The notes below the pieces were generated by a model. It was not told the DNA's origin. It worked only from the letters and a program-made list of their open reading frames with translations, and ran no database searches. Source: Dermatophagoides farinae (taxonomy: Eukaryota; Arthropoda; Arachnida; Sarcoptiformes; Pyroglyphidae). From it: DNA of 64,000 nucleotides. The stretch covers positions 1,798,001 through 1,862,000 of the forward strand of contig NC_134681.1 of NCBI RefSeq assembly GCF_024713945.1. The letters run 5' to 3'. The stretch's first letter is position 1, and each line of letters begins with the position of its first letter. A program made the translations under genes and the position numbers. This document shows, piece after piece, positions 1 to 11,424 of the stretch.

Positions 1-631
1 ATTGAATTGAATTGAATGATGATGATCGTGTAGCAGGAGAGCACCAATGAATTTTTTTTTCTTCTTTCAAAATAGCTAAAGCAAAACTTGAATCATCATC
101 ATTTGATTATTATCGTCGAATCGAATAAAAGATGTTTTTGAATGGAAACACACACACACATTCACTTTAATTCTCAAAATGAATACCACCATATATACAA
201 AAATACATAGAAATAAGCAAAATGCGAGTAAGAGAGATGTAGTGAGGGGCTAGGTTTTTTCTAGACTAGTTTATTATCTTTTTTTTTCTCTTTCTCTCCC
301 TCTTTATTTCATGTTTAGCATCTATTCCACATTCTTATTAAAATAACAACAACAACAAAAAAACATCCACAACAACCACCACCACCATCACCACCGCATT
401 CAATTGATTAAAGCTGAATATTTTTCTTTATTTTTTCGTTTCTTAAATTCTCGTTTTTTGTTGTTGTTGTTGTTGATTTTCTATAGATATTTTCTCTTCA
501 TGTGTTTAATGGATATGGAAGGCTGTCAGGCTACTTCGAAGAGAAAAAAAATGCTGGTTAACTGGCTGGCTGGATGGCTGATTGATTCGTATCTTTCGTA
601 CAATTTTTTTTCGGGTTTTTTTTTTGATTTC

Positions 632-694
632 GTTGGTTGGTTGATTGGTTAGTTGGTTGGTTGGTTGGTTGGTTGGTTGGTTGTTCGGTTGGTT
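632..694. repeat. GGTT tetranucleotide microsatellite
   Basis: Tandem GGTT units run with a few interruptions (GATT, TAGTT, GTTC). A related GGTT/GGTC tract lies near 40548-40596, so this motif recurs in the spacers. Confidence 0.9.
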
Positions 695-1342
695 GACGCT
701 GGTGGCACTCTCGGATATTCACAGCCACAGAGAAAATTGGTCTCCTCATTTGAGGGTGAGAATACCAAAATTTTTGCAAATTCTTCCCCTCAAAATTTGC
801 GCTACTTACGCTTTATAAATTTTTTGCCCATTTTTTTTGTTTCTTCTCCGTGAACATAGTTGTGATGTGTTTGTGTGTGAGATGTAGACATCCCAAACAT
901 ACATGAATCCAGTGTGTGTGTGTGTGTGAATGGCTCAATTCTTTTTCTTTTCATTTTTTTTTTTTTTTTTTTTTTTGGTTTTGTTCTTGGAGCCCAACCA
1001 CCGCTGGTGGTGGTAGTGGCAAGTAAATTTTTTTTGTTTTGTTGTTTTCTTATTGTTTATTTTTTTTTCGTCGATTCTAAATCTCTTTTTATCTAAGATT
1101 TTTGTTTTGTTGTTTTTTTTGACCACTATCTCCATCCACACATTTTGTTTTTGTTTTTGTTTTTTCAGCAGAGGAAGAAATATATTCATGGGTCCCTATT
1201 ATTTTGGTTGACGATTAACTAAAATTATTACCACTACCATTCATCATTGTGTGAATATTTTTCCGTTTTTTATTGTGTTTCATTATCCAGATACTACTAC
1301 TACTACTACTATCCACCACTATTGCTGCTATATATATATATA

Positions 1343-1399
1343 CAGTAATACCCCGCTTAACGCGGGGGTTACGTTCCAAAAATTCTGAGCGTTAAGCGA
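1343..1399 (+). mobile_element. Solo terminal repeat resembling a pogo/Tigger-type Tc1-mariner end
   Basis: After a TA in a TA-repeat, the sequence begins CAGTAATACCCCGCTTAACG. CGCTTAACGC near the start is answered by its exact reverse complement GCGTTAAGCG at about 1389-1398, so the segment can fold as a hairpin. CAGT followed by a CYCG-TTA-like motif after TA is typical of pogo/Tigger-like mariner termini, as I remember them. No transposase is present. No matching second end was found close by, so this looks like a relic or solo end. Confidence 0.45.
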
Positions 1400-2838
1400 T
1401 ATGCTTTTTCATTTCACAAAATATATGTATTCTATGAATGGATCATACCCGCCTAGTAGCTATTATGTGGTAGTGGTGATTAGTGGTATGGGTAATATTA
1501 ACAAATGGTCGATAGGTGGTGTTTTTTCAAAAAAAAAAAAAAAATTCTATGAAAAAAATTAATTAATGTTCATTTTAAGTTTCAAGTTACAAATAATTCA
1601 AAAAAAAAAAAAAAATAAAAATGTTTGTTGTTTGGTTTCACGTTAAATCGAAACAAACATTTTTTTTTCGTTGCCGGTAATTCTAATGTCTGAAAAAAAG
1701 AGGCATATGATCATTTTTTTTCTTGCTCATCCAAATGAAATGTGATATAATGTGATGTGTCCCTGTCAAACAAACAAACAAAAAAAAAAACAAAAAAAAA
1801 CCAGATGAAAGAGACAAAAAAAAATTTCAACCCATGTCATTTGTTGTTCATAGAATTTACAATTTTCTCTCTTTAACTCTCTCTCAGTGTGTGTGTGTGT
1901 GTGTGTCTGTGTCTGAGATACAGACACAGATAATAAATACATTCAGCATTGAGAATGTATGGTAAAAGCAAATGGAAGAAACAAAAAAAAAAAATATAAA
2001 TTCTTTTACCCCAGAGTCCACAAACGTCAAATGATTGACGAATCCTACCCAATATATGGTGTGTGTCTGTGTGTCTGTGTGTTGTGTATGCATTTAAAGA
2101 AAAAGAGAGTTCAAGTTAAGCTCGATAAATTTTTTTTTTTTTTTTTGCTTTCTACCATCAAACTTCGTGTACCTGTTTGTAATTTGATGATGATGATTAT
2201 TATTGTTGCAAAAATCAAATTTTAACATTTTTTGAGAAGAAAAAAAATGAGAAATTTAAAATTCCCAAATGAAAATGAAATTAAATTTATGTTCAAGAAA
2301 AAGTGTTTCTTTTGTAAACAGGAGAAAATGAAAATCTTTTTCAGAATTCAAGAGAAAAGAATATTCGAGTTTCGACTGTATATATAGCGAGAGTGAGAGA
2401 GAGAGAGAGAACGATCAACATAATACAAAACATTCGTGTGTGTGTGTGTGTGTGTATCCCATTCACTAATGCCACATATACAGATATTTTGAATTGAAAA
2501 AAAGGGAATAATATCCCGGTTCTATTATACTGCCAATACTGCTGATATGTTATCTTTATCATTTAAGAATTCATCATTGTTGAATTTGGATTGTGGTATC
2601 GATTTCAAAACAAGAAAAAAAAATATATTCCCTTTTTTTCATGTTTTCAAATTATTCACCATCAATCAAATTGGCGACAACGGCGCCATCTTGTGATGAA
2701 CAACATCACCATTTCTCTCTATTTTTGTTTTGTTCATTTGAATTATCACGTTATTTATTTCAAATCAAAAAAAAAAAAAAAAAAAAAACTACAATTCATA
2801 AGCCAGTCAAAAAAAATTTATCAATAATGAAAGGCAGA

Positions 2839-4307
2839 TTAATCAGATTTCTTCATAATTGATCCATTATCATTAGTGCTTATAGTATCGATTAAATAGA
2901 AACAAATTGTACCGCCAAACACAATCAATGTACCGTTCCAATGCCAAATTGTGAATGGATTGCCAAAATAAAATATTGAAAATAATAATGATAAAAATTT
3001 TCGATTTGTCAAACACAATGTAACGGATAATGAATTACAATGCATAATTAAATCATATACTGAACATATACATAGATATTGTGTTAAAACAGTCAACAAT
3101 AGATAAAATGGTAGATCAAATAATGTATTAACATTCAATCGTTCGATGAATAATTGAAAATGTAAATGAATATCATCGATGGATGTAATCACGAAAATCG
3201 GTATGGACAATATATGCTGCATATGTGGAAAAAAAAGATTTGATTTAAAAAAAAGTGGAGATTTTTTTATAAAAAAAAATAAAAATTCCAACTTACAACA
3301 TAGAATAATGCTTCATTTGAATTTTTAACAAAATTTTTTGCCAAATATTCTTGATAAATACCGACAGCAGCTGATGATAGAAATGATGCCGCCAATAATG
3401 TTATGCCGATTGTTGTTGTCCATGTTGTTGTTGTTGTTGTTGTTGTTGATGTAGTGGTGGTAATTGAATGATTATTTGTAAATTTAAAAAACAAAAATGA
3501 TGAAAATATGTCCACATAATCTAGTGAATATTTTAAACGATAATCTTCAATTGTACACAATATTAGACCAATGGTAATGGCAATAACTGAAAAGAATTTA
3601 TTCATTGAATAACGATGACGTAGTATTAACATTCCTAATAACATATTGGCCACTAGACTAGACTGAAATGAATAATCAGAATAATTAATTGAAACAAAGA
3701 AAAAAAACAAACAAACATACCGATTTAAATATCATCATCAATGGTATTGAAATGCCATAATTTAATGATAAATTATTGGTGAAAATTGTAAAAAAACTTA
3801 GAAATACCAATGGCAAATAATATCTGATGATTGATGAGTTTTTTTTTTTAATTAAAATCCAATTAAATCAATCAATCAAAATTCAATTACCTAATGGGCA
3901 CTTGTGGCCGATGAACACCTAAACCAAATGGTAGACCAATAGTAAACAATAGGCCACATATTGTAATGAATAAATGTTGAATAAATGAAATGAAATTTGA
4001 TGATTTTGGTGCCAATCTGTAGTCAAAGTTAAAACAAACAAAAACAAGTTAATTAATAAACACACATATACACACAATGAATGAATTACCTGAGTGTTTG
4101 TTCTTGTAGTGCCATATTGATGAAACAAAATGTTGTACATTTTATCATTAACCATGTTTTTTTCCATTCAAATGATGATGATGGTGAATTTTGTTCATTT
4201 CTTTGTTGAGCATTATTTTTCATCATTGTTTCATTTGTTGTTGATTGCTGTTGATCAACTTTGTTGATCATCGAATTAATTGATTTATTGGAATTTCGTT
4301 TTCGCAT
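2839..4307 (-). CDS. SLC35B4: SLC35B4-like UDP-sugar transporter (5 exons)
   Basis: Exons on the minus strand: 4307-4090, 4016-3891, 3823-3721, 3662-3297 and 3216-2839. All junctions are GT-AG and in phase, giving 396 residues. The protein is a multi-pass nucleotide-sugar transporter of the Golgi/ER. Family hallmarks in order are RPQVPIRYY, IIFKS-SSLVANMLLG, RYSMNKF, SNEALFYV, NSLSVTLCLTNRKFLSLLFS and FTIWHWNGT, all matching human SLC35B4 (UDP-xylose/UDP-GlcNAc) and Drosophila Efr (reported to carry GDP-fucose). Substrate cannot be decided from sequence alone. The hydrophilic N-terminus (about 65 residues, Asn/Gln-rich) is longer than in human, and a Thr run sits in the central loop near 3420-3470. 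The next gene downstream of its promoter is the SDR on the same strand, whose stop lies 148 bp upstream of this start. Confidence 0.93.
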
Positions 4308-4401
4308 TGTTGTTAATTATGATTGAAAATAAAAATTATAACATAATAAAAAACGTATACAAAAATCAATGAGAGACACAAAAGGTTAAAATAGTTGAAA
4401 T

Positions 4402-4407
4402 TTTATT
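4402..4407 (-). promoter_or_regulatory. Candidate poly(A) signal of the SDR gene
   Basis: AATAAA on the minus strand lies about 50 bp beyond the SDR stop at 4456 and before the SLC35B4-like start. This is the only such signal in the short gap between the two same-strand genes. Confidence 0.5.
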
Positions 4408-4455
4408 TTTAAAAAATTTTTCCATTCATTCATTTCATTCATCATCATTTGATCA

Positions 4456-5326
4456 TCATCGTGGACACATAGCATGACGACCACCATCAACCGGTAATGA
4501 TGCACCGGTAATAAATGTAGCTGAATCTGATGCCAAATATGTAATTGCCGATGCAATTTCAGCAACATCACCAACACGTCCAATTGCATGGGTGGTTTTT
4601 GAATGTTCCAAAAATCGTTGATATTGTTCATCATTAAGGCCACTTGCTTTATGTATATTTGTAACGACAACACCTGGATTAACTGAATTAACACGTACAC
4701 CTTTACTGGCCAATTCCAATGCTGTACAACGTGTTAATTGATCGAGGCCAGCTTTTGAGATATTATAAGCCAATACACCTGGGAAACTACGTATACCATT
4801 CACTGAGCTTACATTAACAATATTGCCTTTTGATTGGATCAAATATGGTACAGCCAACATTGTTAAATGATAAATAGCCCGAAGATTTAGATTCATAACA
4901 CGATCATATTGATCCAATGATGTGGTTTCAATTGTTCCCATTTCAATGATACCGGCATTATTGACCAATACATCTAAACGATTATATTCGGCAATCGTTT
5001 TATCCATCAATTCTTTAACAGCTTTTTGATCATTGCTACCAATATCGCCAACATGGCTGATAATTTTCTGTTCTGAATTCTGTCGTTGTTGACGACATGC
5101 TTCAATGGTTTGTTGTAAACGTTCATTATTACGACCAGTAAGACAAAGATGTGCACCAAGACGACTAAAATGTATGGCTGTTTCACGACCAATACCACTG
5201 CTTGCACCTGTGTGTGAGTGTATGATTTTTTTTTGATGAAAATAATTAAACCAAAGAGTCCAAAGATTTACCTGTTATAAGCACAACTTTACTGGTAAAT
5301 GAAATGTTGGACAAAAGTTTCGACAT
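4456..5326 (-). CDS. Classical short-chain dehydrogenase/reductase (FabG-like, 2 exons)
   Basis: Exons 5326-5272 and 5207-4456 on the minus strand join through a 64-bp intron that splits the first Gly codon of the dinucleotide motif, giving 268 residues. It is a cytosolic-type NAD(P)-dependent oxidoreductase with a single Rossmann domain. Visible motifs are TGASSGIG (about 18-25), NNAG (101-104), catalytic Ser153, YxxxK (Tyr166, Lys170), and PGVVVTN after the active site. The C-terminus VDGGRHAMCPR is the one I recall from the insect CG12171/CG31549 group, often labelled 3-oxoacyl-ACP reductase FabG-like. The physiological substrate is unknown. The start MSKLL was chosen because it gives the normal short SDR N-terminus; the frame is open further upstream but looks like UTR. 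It is divergent from the USP gene 1.08 kb away. Confidence 0.93.
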
Positions 5327-6409
5327 TCTTTTATTTTTGCTCTGTTTATTGTGGAAAGCAATAAAAATGGCGCTGTGAAATGATTGAAAAAAAGAAAAAT
5401 AGAAAAAAAAACGTTCGATTTGTTTAAATAAATGAAAAAAAAACTCACCAGTTTTTTTTCTTTCAATAAAAACAATCAATCAGTCGATGTTTTTTCTTTC
5501 TCCTGATTATTATATCGAATAAAATATCGTTGTCTGTCGAGATGAGATGTTGTGTCAATCCAAAAATGGGCAGAAAAAAAAATTGAGCAACAAACAAACA
5601 AACAATGATAAAGAGAGAAAAAAAACACGCAAATTGAATGACAACGCAAAGACAAATTACCTTATCAATTTGTTGTTGTACGACCATCAATTTCTGGCCT
5701 GATCATTGATACCGTTTGGATCTGTGTCTAAGATGACATCATCATCATCATCATCAACATATTCATCGGGCGTGATGAACATGGAAAAGAAAAAACTTAC
5801 AGTGATACATTGAATATATGATGATGATGATAATTGGTGATTATCATCAAATAGTATGTGTGTGAGAAAGAAACCAAAAAAAAAACAACAATAAAACATC
5901 GATATAATCGATAAATTTTTTTTTTCTCAACAAATAAAATGAAAATACAGTCATTATTCGATTTTTATACAGTGTATCATCAATAGTTTTCCAATTATGA
6001 ATCGATCAATTCTCAAAATAATCCAAATGTTGACTGTATTTTTTTTTCTACTTTCGTTTCGTTCCGTTTCGTCCATTCTCTAATATTGTTATAACAACGA
6101 ACAAATGGCTTGAGTTTGCGCAATAAACATTAATCACACACAAGTACCAATTACAATTTTTTTTTTCTATTTAACAACAATTTTCACATCGTCGTCACTC
6201 AGGAATTTTGGAATTGATTTTTTGTTGAAAAGAATTTTTAACTTGACAACAACAACGACAACAACAACAACGGAAAACAAAATAAAAAATGAATTGAATC
6301 TTTGGATATATTTTTTTTTCACTCCTGAATATTCGTATTGATACAGAATTTTTTTTTTATTATTACTAATTTTTCATCATATAACCAACAGCAATAAAAT
6401 AAAAGAATC
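5327..6409. promoter_or_regulatory. Divergent upstream region of SDR (-) and USP (+)
   Basis: This 1.08 kb gap separates two genes that point away from each other. It carries AAATGGCGCT near 5365 close to the SDR start, two ATCGATA motifs (5898-5904, 5907-5913) that resemble the insect DRE core, and a TA-flanked inverted-repeat element at 5948-6036. ORFs in it are repeat or low-complexity readings without recognisable domains. No TATA box can be assigned with confidence in such AT-rich sequence. Confidence 0.4.
5948..6036. mobile_element. Short MITE-like element, 89 bp, TA-flanked
   Basis: The element starts CAGTCATTATTCGATT and ends in ACTG. Its reverse complement from the right end reads CAGTCAACATTTGGATTAT, an imperfect inverted repeat of the left end over about 18 bases. 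TA dinucleotides flank both ends (5946-5947 and 6037-6038), as expected for Tc1/mariner-type insertion. There is no coding capacity. It sits inside the SDR/USP divergent promoter. Confidence 0.55.
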
Positions 6410-9400
6410 ATGAATGAAGAAGCAGAAGATTTTCCACAAAATATACGAGGTTTGAAGTGTTTTTTTTTGTGTTTTGTTCAAGTTTTAAATGTTTCGATTT
6501 TCTTTTTCATTTTTTTCTTTGTTCCAAAAACAAATAATTAAATAAATAAATGAATGACCATTATATATATTATATAAAGGTTTAAAAGGTTTACAGAATT
6601 TAGGCAATACATGCTATATAAATGCAACATTACAAGCATTATTACATATACGGCCATTACGTTTATATTTTACTGAAACCTATTATCGTCGTTTACGTTT
6701 ACAATGGGATAATAGTATTGATTCGTTATTCCATCAATTTATGATGACATTATGGACAATGCCATCATCATCATCATCATCATTAAATAATCATCATCAT
6801 CATCATCAATCTAAAAATCATTCATCAATGAATGATACATCGACAACAACAACGGCATCATCTAGTAAAAATGTAAATTATGCACAAGATTCATTGGTCA
6901 TTCTACGAGCATTAGTATCATTCATTTGGAAAAGATATTCATTTTTTAGTCCAGGTGATCAACATGATTCGCAAGAATTTCTTCAATGTTTACTTGGTGA
7001 TTTACATGATGCATTGAAGATACCATTCTATCCTGAATCTCAATTTTTACATTATAAATTAAGAAATTGTGATTATCAACTTAGAAAATTGGCTAAATAT
7101 CTAATTGGTAAATATGAAAATATTTGATTTATTTATTTCTATCCTGTTTGTGTCGAATTCACTTTTTTTACTCTCTTTTTTTTCGCTATAAATAGAACAC
7201 GATTTTGATTGCAATGAATATGATGCTGATCATGAATATTATAAAAAAATTGACGAATTCATACAACAATCACGATTAGTTAATTATTATCATTCAAAAA
7301 ATTATCAGCCAATTACATCAATGGATAATCAACACGACATATCAATTGATCATGATGGTGATCATACGGATGAACCAATTTTATATAATTTATTCAATCA
7401 AAATCCGTCCCATAATCAAGACAATGATCATAATTGTAATTCTAATTCTAATCATGGTGATCATCAACATCTTAAATATCGTAGCATTATAAGTGATTTA
7501 TTTGCCGGTGAATTAGAGAACACTATACGTTGTACAAATTGTGGCCGTACATCAATTTTAACGGAAACATTTCTTAATCTTTCTATACCGATTACGGCTA
7601 TTGATCGTGCTATACAAAGTAAAATACAAAATTCAATGGTTTTTCGTAAGTTTTTTTTCTGTTTATAATTTCAAAAAAATCTTATAAAAAAATGTTTTTT
7701 TTTCTTTGAAAATCAATAGCCAATATACGATTAAGCGTTCCATTCAATAATCAACAACAACAACAACATCAATCGGCGACAAATCAATCATCATTGATTG
7801 AAAAATCATTAAATTATGCATTTGAAACAATACGTTTCTATTATGATTATCTATGGAATTGGTTCGATTGGTTTATGTCATTTTTATCAAATCCATCTGT
7901 AGATCTAATGGATTGTTTGGAAACATTTTTCAATCCAGAATTATTGGAAAATGAAAATCGTTATCATTGTGATAATTGTAAAAAATTATGTAATGGCATC
8001 AAATGTATACGTATCAAACGATTGCCAGAAATATTGATCGTACATCTTAATCGTTATCAAAATGTTAATTCCGTCGTGCGTAAAATAACATCACAATTAA
8101 CATTTCCATTGAATGATTTTTCATTGAAATCATTTCTATCGGAAACTACGACCAATGTAACATATTCGGCCGATGCACAATATGATTTAGTTGCCGTTGT
8201 TTGTCATAATGGTACACAAGTTACGAATGGCCATTATATTTGTTATGCATTGAATGAAATCAATTTAGATTGGTATGAATTTGATGATACATATGTAACA
8301 TATGTAAGTAAAGATCGTATATTATCGATGGCATCCAGTGCATACATCTTGTTCTATCAACGTGTGGATCCAAAATCAATAATGACCCGTACTATGAATA
8401 TTATTTATGATATTGAACATCGTTGGATGGAATCCTGTACAGATAATTCATATCTAAAACGTTTGAATTTAAATCTTCAAGATTATTATTTCTTCACTAC
8501 ACAATCATCATCATCATCATCATCATATAAAGTAAATGTTGATGATGCATTTATTAATCTGAAAAGTGTTCCATTAAGTAAACAATGGTTAATGGCATTT
8601 CAATCATTACAATATCCTGGTCCTATCGATAATTCTGATATATTCTGTATACATGGACTAATACGTCCAACTGAATATTTATTTTTCAATAATTTATCAT
8701 TACCAGTTATTGAACCAGTTGGACAATTTTTATGGCTTTTATATGGTGGTGGGCCATTGTTTCGTTGTTCCGGTTTTATTGAAAATCGAAATAATGAACA
8801 ACAGCAGCAACAATATGCCGTATGTTTACAATGTAGTTCATTATTAGATATGTATGATGAACGTCGTAAAAGTGAATTTAATGAATTTATTCAATTACAA
8901 TCAATGCATGTACACATGTTTCGTAAATTGAAATTGAAAACAAGTGAATTGACAATTATTATTGATAAATGTAATGATCAAAATCATCAAGATGATGGAC
9001 AAGTACAACAACAACAACAAAGTGATCAAGAAGATAATTTATTAATTATATCGAATGATGATGATGATGATGATGATGATGAGGATGATGAAAAGAAAGA
9101 ATTGGATGAAAATGGTGCCATTATTACAACTGCCGATGATGATGATGATGATGATGATGATGATAATGATGATGATGGTGATGGTAATGAGAATGAAACA
9201 AACAACAAAACGAAATCAAAAAAATCATCAATTGAAATGAAAATGTTGGATACAATGATGATGACAATTGATGATGAACAATCAGCATATTATTATCTAA
9301 TCTCGGCTGAATGGATTATAAAATGGTTAAGTTTTGTTAATGTACGTTTTGATCAATCAACTGTAACGGCACGTGATCGACAATTATTTAGTCATTATGA

Positions 9401-10478
9401 ACAGATATTTAAAAAACAAGAAGAAAGACAACAAAATCCACAACCATATGATGAACAATATCATCGTATGATTTATTTACGTACAAAGACTATTCATCCA
9501 CCATTAGCATCATTATTACGTTCAATAATGAATACAATGAATAAAAATCAATTTCAGATCGATACAGAAGATATGTTGAAACAGATTGATCTGGATCTAC
9601 ATACGGTATTACCACCTGGTCCTATTGATAATTGGTCAATATTTGGTATAAAAAGAAAAATTTTAACCGAAAACCGTAATCGTGAAAATATGAATAATAA
9701 AGATCCACTAAAACAAAAATCAATGACAATCGATATGGCAACTAAATATGATGATCTTTGTAAATTGTTTGCCGAAATTCTTGCCGGTCAATCATCAGCG
9801 AATGATTTTGTTTCAAATAATAATGTTGAATATTCATCTGATAATCAAACGATAAAATGTCAATATCGATTTGCATTCCATTCACGTTATGGTGGCTTAT
9901 ATGAAGAGAATAGTTCATGTGTATTCTATTTAGTATCCAGTGATTATTGGAATCTTTTCTCACAGACCTATGGTGGTGGTCCAACAATTCGTTTTAATTA
10001 TTTATTGAATAAATTTGAAGCCAATATCACTGTGAATGATATTGAATTTTTTATACGTGAACATTATCGTAGCCGTCAAACAATGGTCAATAATAATGGT
10101 GATAATGATAATAATAATGATCATGATGATGGTCATTCAGAAACAGAAAATAATGATGGCGATGATGATGGCAATGATGATAAAAATGATCAACAACAAC
10201 AACAACAACAGCAAAAAACGGAACAAATAGACTTGATGCAAAAACAACAAAACGATGAACCAGTATTGATTGAAAGTTTAGAAAATAATGAAATTCTTAT
10301 CAATAATAATGATTCTCATCAAACTGAAATTGAGACAAACATCTGTAGACGACGACGACGACGACGACAACAGAGACAACGGCGTAACAACAGTGGCAAT
10401 AATAATCAACCAGTAAAATCATCAACTACAACAGCGCCAGAAACAATGAATGATGATGATCATGACAAAATGGATTGA
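6410..10478 (+). CDS. USP33: USP20/USP33-type ubiquitin carboxyl-terminal hydrolase (4 exons)
   Basis: Exons 6410-6449, 6580-7107, 7196-7645 and 7720-10478 close in phase to 1258 residues. It is a cysteine peptidase that removes ubiquitin. The Cys box GLQNLGNTCYINATLQA holds catalytic Cys25; QHDSQEFL follows. A CTNC/CDNCKK zinc-type pair (second pair near 422-426) precedes LPEILIVHLNRY, and the His box NGHYICYAL has His511. Two C-terminal DUSP domains are marked by PGPIDN plus YGGGP, the first near 620-690 and the second near 970-1110. This catalytic-DUSP-DUSP order identifies USP20/33. The N-terminal ZnF-UBP domain of the family is not seen, and the catalytic domain begins at residue 14. Long inserts rich in Asp, Asn and Gln lie between and after the DUSPs, and an Arg run is near the C-terminus. 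AATAAA at 10830-10835 could be its poly(A) signal. Confidence 0.9.
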
Positions 10479-11424
10479 TTGATTGAAATATTTAGTATAT
10501 TATATTTTGTTTATTTTTAAAAAAATTTACAAAATTTTTTTTTTTTTTTTGATAATTTCATTCAAAATTCAGTTCATCATGGACCATTGATGGAATCTAG
10601 TCTTCTTTTTGTTTACTTACGTACTTACTTATTACACCTATTCACACACTGAATGTTCTTTTTTTTTCTTTTCTTTTTCTCTTTCATTTTCGTTAATTTT
10701 CATTTCTTTTTTTCATTCAAAATTATTATATATCACAATAATTTTCATCACTCATTCTCTCTACTTTCAACTATATTTCTGGTCATTTTGATGTGCATTT
10801 ATAATAAGCTCGTTTATTATTTCTTTTTCAATAAAATTTTTTAAAAAAAAACTGGTCATTTTTAAACGTTGTTGATTGATTTTCAACCAAGCGAGAGAGA
10901 GAGAGAAAAAAAAATGGAAATGAATTTTATTGGTTTATAATTTATGGTAAAAACTACAGAATTTTCAGGTTTTTTTTTTTAAAAACAAGATTGATAATCA
11001 TATAAATTGGAATATGAGTAAATGAATATTTGTTGTTGTTTGAATAATAATAATAAAAAAAATGGCTGGAATTCATGTTTGTCAAAATTGAATTTTTTTT
11101 TTTCACTAACTAAACGATGATGATTACGATGATGATGATGATTACGATAATGATGATAATGAAAATGGCCAGATTATAAATCACAATCATCATTTTTATG
11201 CTTATATGTGTGTGTGTATGTTTGATTACGATCGATTTTGATTGATTGATTGAAAAATCATGATGATGATGATGATGATGATTAAATGTATAAGATGATG
11301 ATGATGATGATGAATTCACAAAAAGAAGAAAAATGTTAATCTCTTCATTCATAGGTATATTATTTAATTATTTTCGTCAATCAATTTCAAATGTTTTTAT
11401 GTTGCCTAATTTTTTTTAAATGTT
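10479..11424. other. Convergent 3' spacer between USP (+) and RAF (-)
   Basis: No coding exon is visible. The spacer contains poly-T tracts, a GATGAT/ATC-type triplet repeat near 11118-11162 and 11265-11312, and a plus-strand AATAAA at 10830 that may end the USP transcript. Confidence 0.5.

Larger units (their letters stand above)
1..2838. other. Non-coding, repeat-rich left edge
   Basis: No ORF here looks like a conserved protein; the open frames are readings of simple repeats. The stretch holds a GGTT repeat at about 632-694, poly-T near 957-976, GT repeats near 915-928, 1887-1906 and 2436-2454, and a GA repeat near 2393-2410. Two CAGT-type transposon-end-like sequences lie at 1343 and 2378. 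A reverse-strand AATAAA signal at 2754-2759 lies about 80 bp past the stop of the SLC35B4-like gene and is the best candidate for its poly(A) signal. Confidence 0.6.

Noticed and set aside
404-853. Open frames with Gly-Trp-Leu-Val repeats
   Set aside because: They translate the GGTT tetranucleotide repeat and begin at non-ATG codons.
5327-5479. N-terminal extension of the SDR
   Set aside because: The frame is open upstream but reads Phe/Lys-rich UTR-like sequence, and SDR proteins of this group begin a few residues before the Rossmann strand.
9026-9240. Poly-Ser (minus) and poly-Met (plus) open frames
   Set aside because: They are antisense and off-frame readings of the GAT repeats inside the USP coding exon.
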